Below, in pieces: positions 6,527-8,871 of a stretch of DNA of 8,871 nt. This DNA is from Alistipes sp. Its GTDB lineage: Bacteria > Bacteroidota > Bacteroidia > Bacteroidales > Rikenellaceae. Location of the stretch: assembly GCA_020026435.1 (NCBI GenBank), contig JAHHQK010000059.1, forward strand, positions 1 to 8,871, given 5' to 3'. The notes under the pieces are model-generated. The model saw only the letters and a list, made by a program, of their open reading frames with translations, did not search any database and was not told the DNA's origin. A program made the position numbers and the translations under genes. The stretch's first letter is position 1; every line of letters starts with the position of its first letter.

Positions 6527-6560
6527 AAAGGAGCACTCTCTTCGGGAGATGCTCCTTTTT
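6527..6560 (+). terminator. Intrinsic terminator of the lipoprotein-barrel operon
   Basis: AAAGGAGCA (6527-6535) pairs with TGCTCCTTT (6550-6558). An inner TCTC/GAGA stem closes a TTCGG loop, and five T end the structure at 6556-6560. A smaller GC hairpin (CCCCG-TTC-CGGGG, 6483-6495) lies directly after the stop codon and may aid 3'-end formation. Confidence 0.88.
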
Positions 6561-6653
6561 GATTGTCTTTGCATAAAACCCGAGGGTGGCATTTTTTCGG
6601 AGTGATCCACCCCGGATACATTTCCACGCCGGAAAATCCGACCACAGGGATAC

Positions 6654-6678
6654 AAAAACCGTTTCACAAACAACGGTT
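6654..6678 (-). terminator. Terminator hairpin overlapping the stop codon of the 104-aa gene
   Basis: On the minus strand, AACCGTT (6678-6672), an 8-nt loop containing the TGA stop, AACGGTT (6663-6657), then T-run (6658-6654). The last codons of the gene form the left arm, so translation up to the stop would compete with folding. Confidence 0.65.
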
Positions 6679-6978
6679 GCATTCATAGCTGATTACCCCG
6701 ACGACATATTCCTTCAACTCCTCGCGTGTCGTCAGGCGGTAGTAACGGAATCTATCGGGAAGCTCGTGCCACAGGTCAAACAGGCTCAAATCCCGGCTGC
6801 TCGACTCCAGGATCATCACCCCGTTCTCCCATCGGTCAAACATCGCCCACAAGACTTCACTTCCGGCGGCGTCCTTCTCCGTTGAAAACACATAGACATC
6901 CCCCATACTGAACTCCTCGTCGGAAGAAAAATCCGCCACTTCACCCGAAATCCGGGCTTTAAAATCCTTCATCTGCAT
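6664..6978 (-). CDS. Hypothetical 104-aa protein, member of a locally duplicated family
   Basis: I do not recognise the family. The product has no signal peptide or membrane segment, so it is probably cytosolic. It has an acidic first half (EVADFSSDEEF), a central hydrophobic strand-like part (VLWAMFDRWENGVMIL) and a C-terminal part with YYRLTTREELKEYVVGV, ending in C-x2-C-L (Cys100, Cys103). The ATG at 6978 gives MQMKDF; the ATG two codons later (6972) is an equal alternative. A consensus promoter lies at 7031-7062 and a terminator covers the stop codon, so it is a self-contained transcription unit. The partial gene at 8792-8871 has a closely related C-terminus (15 of 25 aligned residues identical), but its last residues differ and lack the two cysteines. 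This conservation supports a real protein. The mixed alpha/beta look might suit a small immunity-like or regulatory protein, but nothing proves it. Confidence 0.72.
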   Translation of the reverse strand: MQMKDFKARISGEVADFSSDEEFSMGDVYVFSTEKDAAGSEVLWAMFDRWENGVMILESSSRDLSLFDLWHELPDRFRYYRLTTREELKEYVVGVISYECNRCL

Positions 6979-7004
6979 TTTAGGTATTACTTATTGTTGA
7001 TTAT

Positions 7005-7093
7005 GTCCGATTTTTATTTCACGATTTCCTCAAAAATACTTTTTTCCTATAACTTTTCCAAACACGATATACCATAATTATACCAAATCGGAC
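7005..7093. repeat. Spaced 9-bp inverted repeat bracketing a promoter
   Basis: GTCCGATTT (7005-7013) and AAATCGGAC (7085-7093) are exact reverse complements 71 bp apart. They enclose the promoter at 7031-7062, one arm downstream of the expected start site and one arm upstream of the -33 box. This could be a looped operator or chance in an AT-rich interval. Confidence 0.3.
7031..7062 (-). promoter_or_regulatory. Consensus promoter of the 104-aa gene
   Basis: On the minus strand, TTTG (7062-7059), 20 bp, TATTTTTG (7038-7031) fits the Bacteroidetes promoter in both boxes and spacing. The predicted leader is about 45-50 nt. It lies in the 334-bp gap between the 104-aa gene and the TlpA pseudogene. 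The rest of that gap (about 7063-7140) is strongly AT-rich with no gene seen. Confidence 0.78.
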
Positions 7094-7177
7094 CAAAAAG
7101 CCATATTTTATAAGTTATTTTATGCAATATTATATTTAAATTGAAAGTTTAGGACGATCTCTCCGCCGGCTTTTTCA

Positions 7178-7200
7178 TCCCGAAAAGTCTGTTTTCGGGA
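7178..7200. repeat. 9-bp inverted repeat with 5-nt loop
   Basis: TCCCGAAAA (7178-7186) and TTTTCGGGA (7192-7200) form a perfect stem. No T-run follows on either strand, so it is an unclear structure; it may be a weak terminator-like or decayed element beyond the pseudogene terminator. Confidence 0.4.
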
Positions 7201-7258
7201 CTACGCCCCACCGGTATTCTTCAAGATGGGCACAATTCCGACCGACGGGTCCACCTAC

Positions 7259-7297
7259 AAAAAACGCTCTGTCCCGGATTGCGACAGAGCGTTTTTT
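7259..7297. terminator. Intrinsic terminator downstream of the TlpA-like pseudogene
   Basis: AAAAAACGCTCTGTC (7259-7273) and GACAGAGCGTTTTTT (7283-7297) form a perfect 15-bp stem with a 9-nt loop and U-tracts in both directions. It lies 15 bp after the stop of the minus-strand thioredoxin-domain frame. Confidence 0.88.
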
Positions 7298-7312
7298 CAT
7301 CCGAGACAGACT

Positions 7313-8324
7313 CTACCGCAACAATTCGTCGAGGCGCTGGTAGAAAGCCGGGCTTTCGCCGACGAACTTGCCGACAACACGCCCCTCGGTGTCGATGATG
7401 ATCTTGGTCGGGAAGGCCGATACGCCGTAAGCCATCGTCACCTCCTCGCTTTCGCCACAGACCAAATTGGTCCACGTCATCCCCTTCTGCTCCGTGAAGC
7501 GCAGAACCTTTTGGGCGTCGTCCCTGAAGTCGATGCCCACGAACTCCGCCTTGTGGCGGTACTTCGCGTAATATTCCGCCATACGGGGGATCTCCTTCAC
7601 GCACCATCCGCACCAGATGCCCCAAAAATCGAGAACCACGATCGCAGCGCCATACGCTCGCATTGACCGATGTAATGGTCCAGTGCAGGCTTCATCCGCC
7701 CGTTGCGCACGCCCGCACCCAGATATTTCGCCGCCTCGACACACTCCTCCGCCGAAATCTGCAGCAGGATCAGCCCATTCGACGGATTGTCCGGATCGGC
7801 CTTCACCCCCTCCAGGCCCAGGGCCGAAAGCCGACGATCCATGGCCCGCACCTCCTCTTTGAGAGAATCGACCCGGGAGTGATTACGCTCGAAATCGACC
7901 GACAACTGCTGGATCTCGCGCTTGAGGCAATTACGCTGATGCTCCAGCTGTGCAAACTCGGTCCGATAATAGGCATCATAGACCTCCGAACCCACAACCT
8001 GCGGATCGTCCAACCGCCCCTCGATGCGGATCCGATCCCCCGGCAGATAGAGGACACGCGAGGGGTAGAGCCCCACCATCTCCCGCTCGGAACGCAGCAG
8101 AGGGGCCACATAGAGGAACATCTCCACCGAGTCGGGCATATCGGCTTCAAAACATCCGTCTTTGAGGATCAGGGTATCAATCCCCGAATGTCCATCGGGC
8201 GAAAGGGCAATCCGTTGCACCAACACCGAATCCCGATCGCAGATGACCCTTCCGCTGAAGTCACTCCGAATGCCGCAGCCCGTAGCCATACACGCAGCAC
8301 AAAGCACAGCAAAATATTTTTCAT
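7313..8324 (-). pseudogene. Broken lipoprotein-anchored TlpA/thioredoxin-like oxidoreductase with DUF4369-like N-terminal domain
   Basis: The parts of one Bacteroidetes TlpA-like protein occur in order but in three frames. The ATG at 8324 is followed by five A. A sixth A would give MKKYFAVLCAACMATGCG, a lipoprotein signal with Cys17 as the lipidated residue; as it stands the frame is lost at once. From about 8316 to 7650 the next frame reads a DUF4369-like domain (FSGRVICDRDSVLVQRI, then LYLPGDRIRIEGRLDD) and a helical linker (LEHQRNCLKREIQQLSVDF), then runs off to a TGA at 7597. The thioredoxin core follows in a third frame from about 7655 to 7313. It has VVLDFWGIWCGWCVKEIP with CGWC (codons at 7601-7612), VGIDFRDD, and the cis-Pro region AFPTKIIID. 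Between YIGQCERM and VVLDFW the usual stretch with APDFxLxDxxG is absent, so roughly 40-60 codons seem deleted. Intact members usually run about 370-390 aa and reduce or shuffle disulfides outside the inner membrane; this copy should be inactive. Confidence 0.82.
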
Positions 8325-8339
8325 AGGGAATAGTTTTCT

Positions 8340-8347
8340 CAAATTTA
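8340..8347 (-). promoter_or_regulatory. -7 box upstream of the TlpA-like pseudogene
   Basis: TAAATTTG on the minus strand (8347-8340) is a perfect TAnnTTTG box 16 bp before the ATG at 8324. The -33 region is poor; only TTCG at 8368-8365 is near the right spacing. The leader would be very short, about 10 nt. Confidence 0.5.
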
Positions 8348-8791
8348 TGAAAAAATCGAATATCCGAATCGCCCGATCCATATTTTATTCTCGCGCCCCG
8401 GCTGCTGCTTTCGTCCCGCCCATCCCGGAACTTGCACCGTCCGCTTGTAACCGCCCAAAATGGACCTTTGCCGCTCCATTTTCCAGAACTCCTCGACAAA
8501 TATTCCTTCCGCTGTGGTATCTACACAAAAAAACGGGATCACCCCGCCAAACTCCATCACCGCTTTTCTCCGCTCTGCCGCGGCACCTCCTCGGGGGAAT
8601 CCCTGCTCCTCCCCAGGTCTCTGTATCCCCGCACCCCAAGGTGTCCCCAGCAATATTTTCATCCGAATCACCGACACCTCAGCAAAGCATCCCTACGCAC
8701 ACTCGAATTTTCCCATGACTCTTTCCTCCCCGACATTTTCCTCAAACGCATCATCCTCCGTGGTATAACCACAAAAAAAGCAGCCTCCCTA
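8348..8791. other. Decayed or non-coding stretch with a diverged repeat
   Basis: No intact gene is supported. One minus-strand frame is open from 8677 to a TAA at 8347-8345, but it uses many AGA, AGG and ATA codons unlike the neighbouring genes and matches no family I know. Within it, the segment coding FFCVDTTAEGIFVEEF (about 8549-8502) resembles FFCGYTTEDDAFEENV (about 8779-8732), which is read in the same frame directly after the stop codons of the partial small gene at 8792. The stretch looks like remnants of duplicated genes. Confidence 0.4.
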
Positions 8792-8805
8792 TTAGGGACG
8801 ACTGC
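8773..8805 (-). terminator. Terminator hairpin overlapping the stop codon of the partial paralog
   Basis: On the minus strand, GCAG...TCCCT (from 8805) pairs with AGGGA...CTGC (to 8780) around a short AAT loop that includes part of the TAA/TAG stops (8794-8789). Seven T follow (8779-8773). This is the same arrangement as at the end of the related gene at 6664. Confidence 0.75.
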
Positions 8806-8871
8806 TTTCAAAAAATGTCAGACCTGCGACATATTCCTTCAATTCCTCACGACTTGTTTCCCGATAATACC
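8792..8871 (-). CDS. Partial hypothetical protein, paralog of the 104-aa gene (3' end only)
   Basis: The 25 C-terminal residues are in the window (first complete codon 8869-8867): YYRETSREELKEYVAGLTFF and then ESSRP, ended by TAA and an adjacent TAG. The gene runs in from beyond the right edge on the minus strand. Against the C-terminus of the gene at 6664 (YYRLTTREELKEYVVGVISY...), 15 of 25 residues agree, and a 16-bp run (CGACATATTCCTTCAA) is identical at 6702-6717 and 8827-8842. The function is unknown. The proteins differ after EYV-x-G, and this one lacks the terminal cysteines of its paralog. Confidence 0.75.
   Translation of the reverse strand, partial: YYRETSREELKEYVAGLTFFESSRP

Noticed and set aside
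5518..6645. 375-codon minus-strand open frame opposite the barrel gene
   Set aside because: Antisense to a barrel with signal peptide, family motif and C-terminal Phe; it also runs through the operon terminator.
8345..8677. 110-codon minus-strand frame as a functional gene
   Set aside because: Rare-type codons (AGA, AGG, ATA), no promoter seen at its start, and no family features; treated as decayed sequence instead.
7663..8718. 351-codon plus-strand open frame opposite the TlpA-like region
   Set aside because: The minus strand carries recognisable DUF4369-like and thioredoxin parts; the plus frame is only stop-poor GC-rich sequence.

Overview
The window reads as chromosomal DNA of a GC-rich member of the Bacteroidales. 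Four things point there: several promoters match the Bacteroidetes vegetative consensus (TTTG or TTG, about 19-20 bp, then TAnnTTTG); the FabI is of the Bacteroides type; there is a Trp/Tyr/Gly-rich lipoprotein next to a FadL/OmpP1-like barrel; and there is a (broken) lipoprotein-anchored TlpA-like thiol oxidoreductase. High GC in the genes together with the Bacteroidetes signals suggests Alistipes or a relative, but this is inference.

Layout. (1) 1-1260: fabI on the plus strand with a short leader and two downstream hairpins. (2) 1289-2283: a convergent minus-strand EamA/DMT transporter with a clear promoter and a 14-bp perfect palindrome touching its -33 element. (3) 2284-3190: a poorly coding, largely AT-rich stretch. 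It holds two more palindromes, one small two-helix membrane protein on the minus strand, and an upstream frame interrupted by stops that looks partly degenerate. (4) 3191-3458: a minus-strand tRNA-Ser(CGA)/tRNA-Gly(GCC) operon with textbook promoter and terminator. (5) 3679-6560: a plus-strand pair, a repeat-rich lipoprotein followed 36 bp later by a FadL/OmpP1-type outer-membrane barrel, closed by a strong terminator. (6) 6654-8871: an accessory-looking minus-strand region. A 104-aa protein of unknown family is followed, after a 334-bp gap with its promoter, by a TlpA-like pseudogene (frameshift at the signal peptide, then a second frame change with apparent loss of the start of the thioredoxin fold). 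Beyond that lies about 450 bp of decayed DNA and then the 3' end of a second copy of the 104-aa family, cut by the window edge.

How the genes work together. FabI completes the fatty-acid elongation cycle. The lipoprotein and barrel probably form an envelope pair; the barrel family moves hydrophobic molecules or takes part in outer-membrane export, and the ligand cannot be read from sequence. The small-protein paralogs on either side of a broken TlpA gene suggest local duplication and decay. I do not see a CRISPR array, an insertion sequence with a transposase, or a recognisable defence system. The most original signals are the duplicated small-protein family with terminators folded over its stop codons, the diverged repeat in 8480-8790, and the operator-like palindrome upstream of the transporter.
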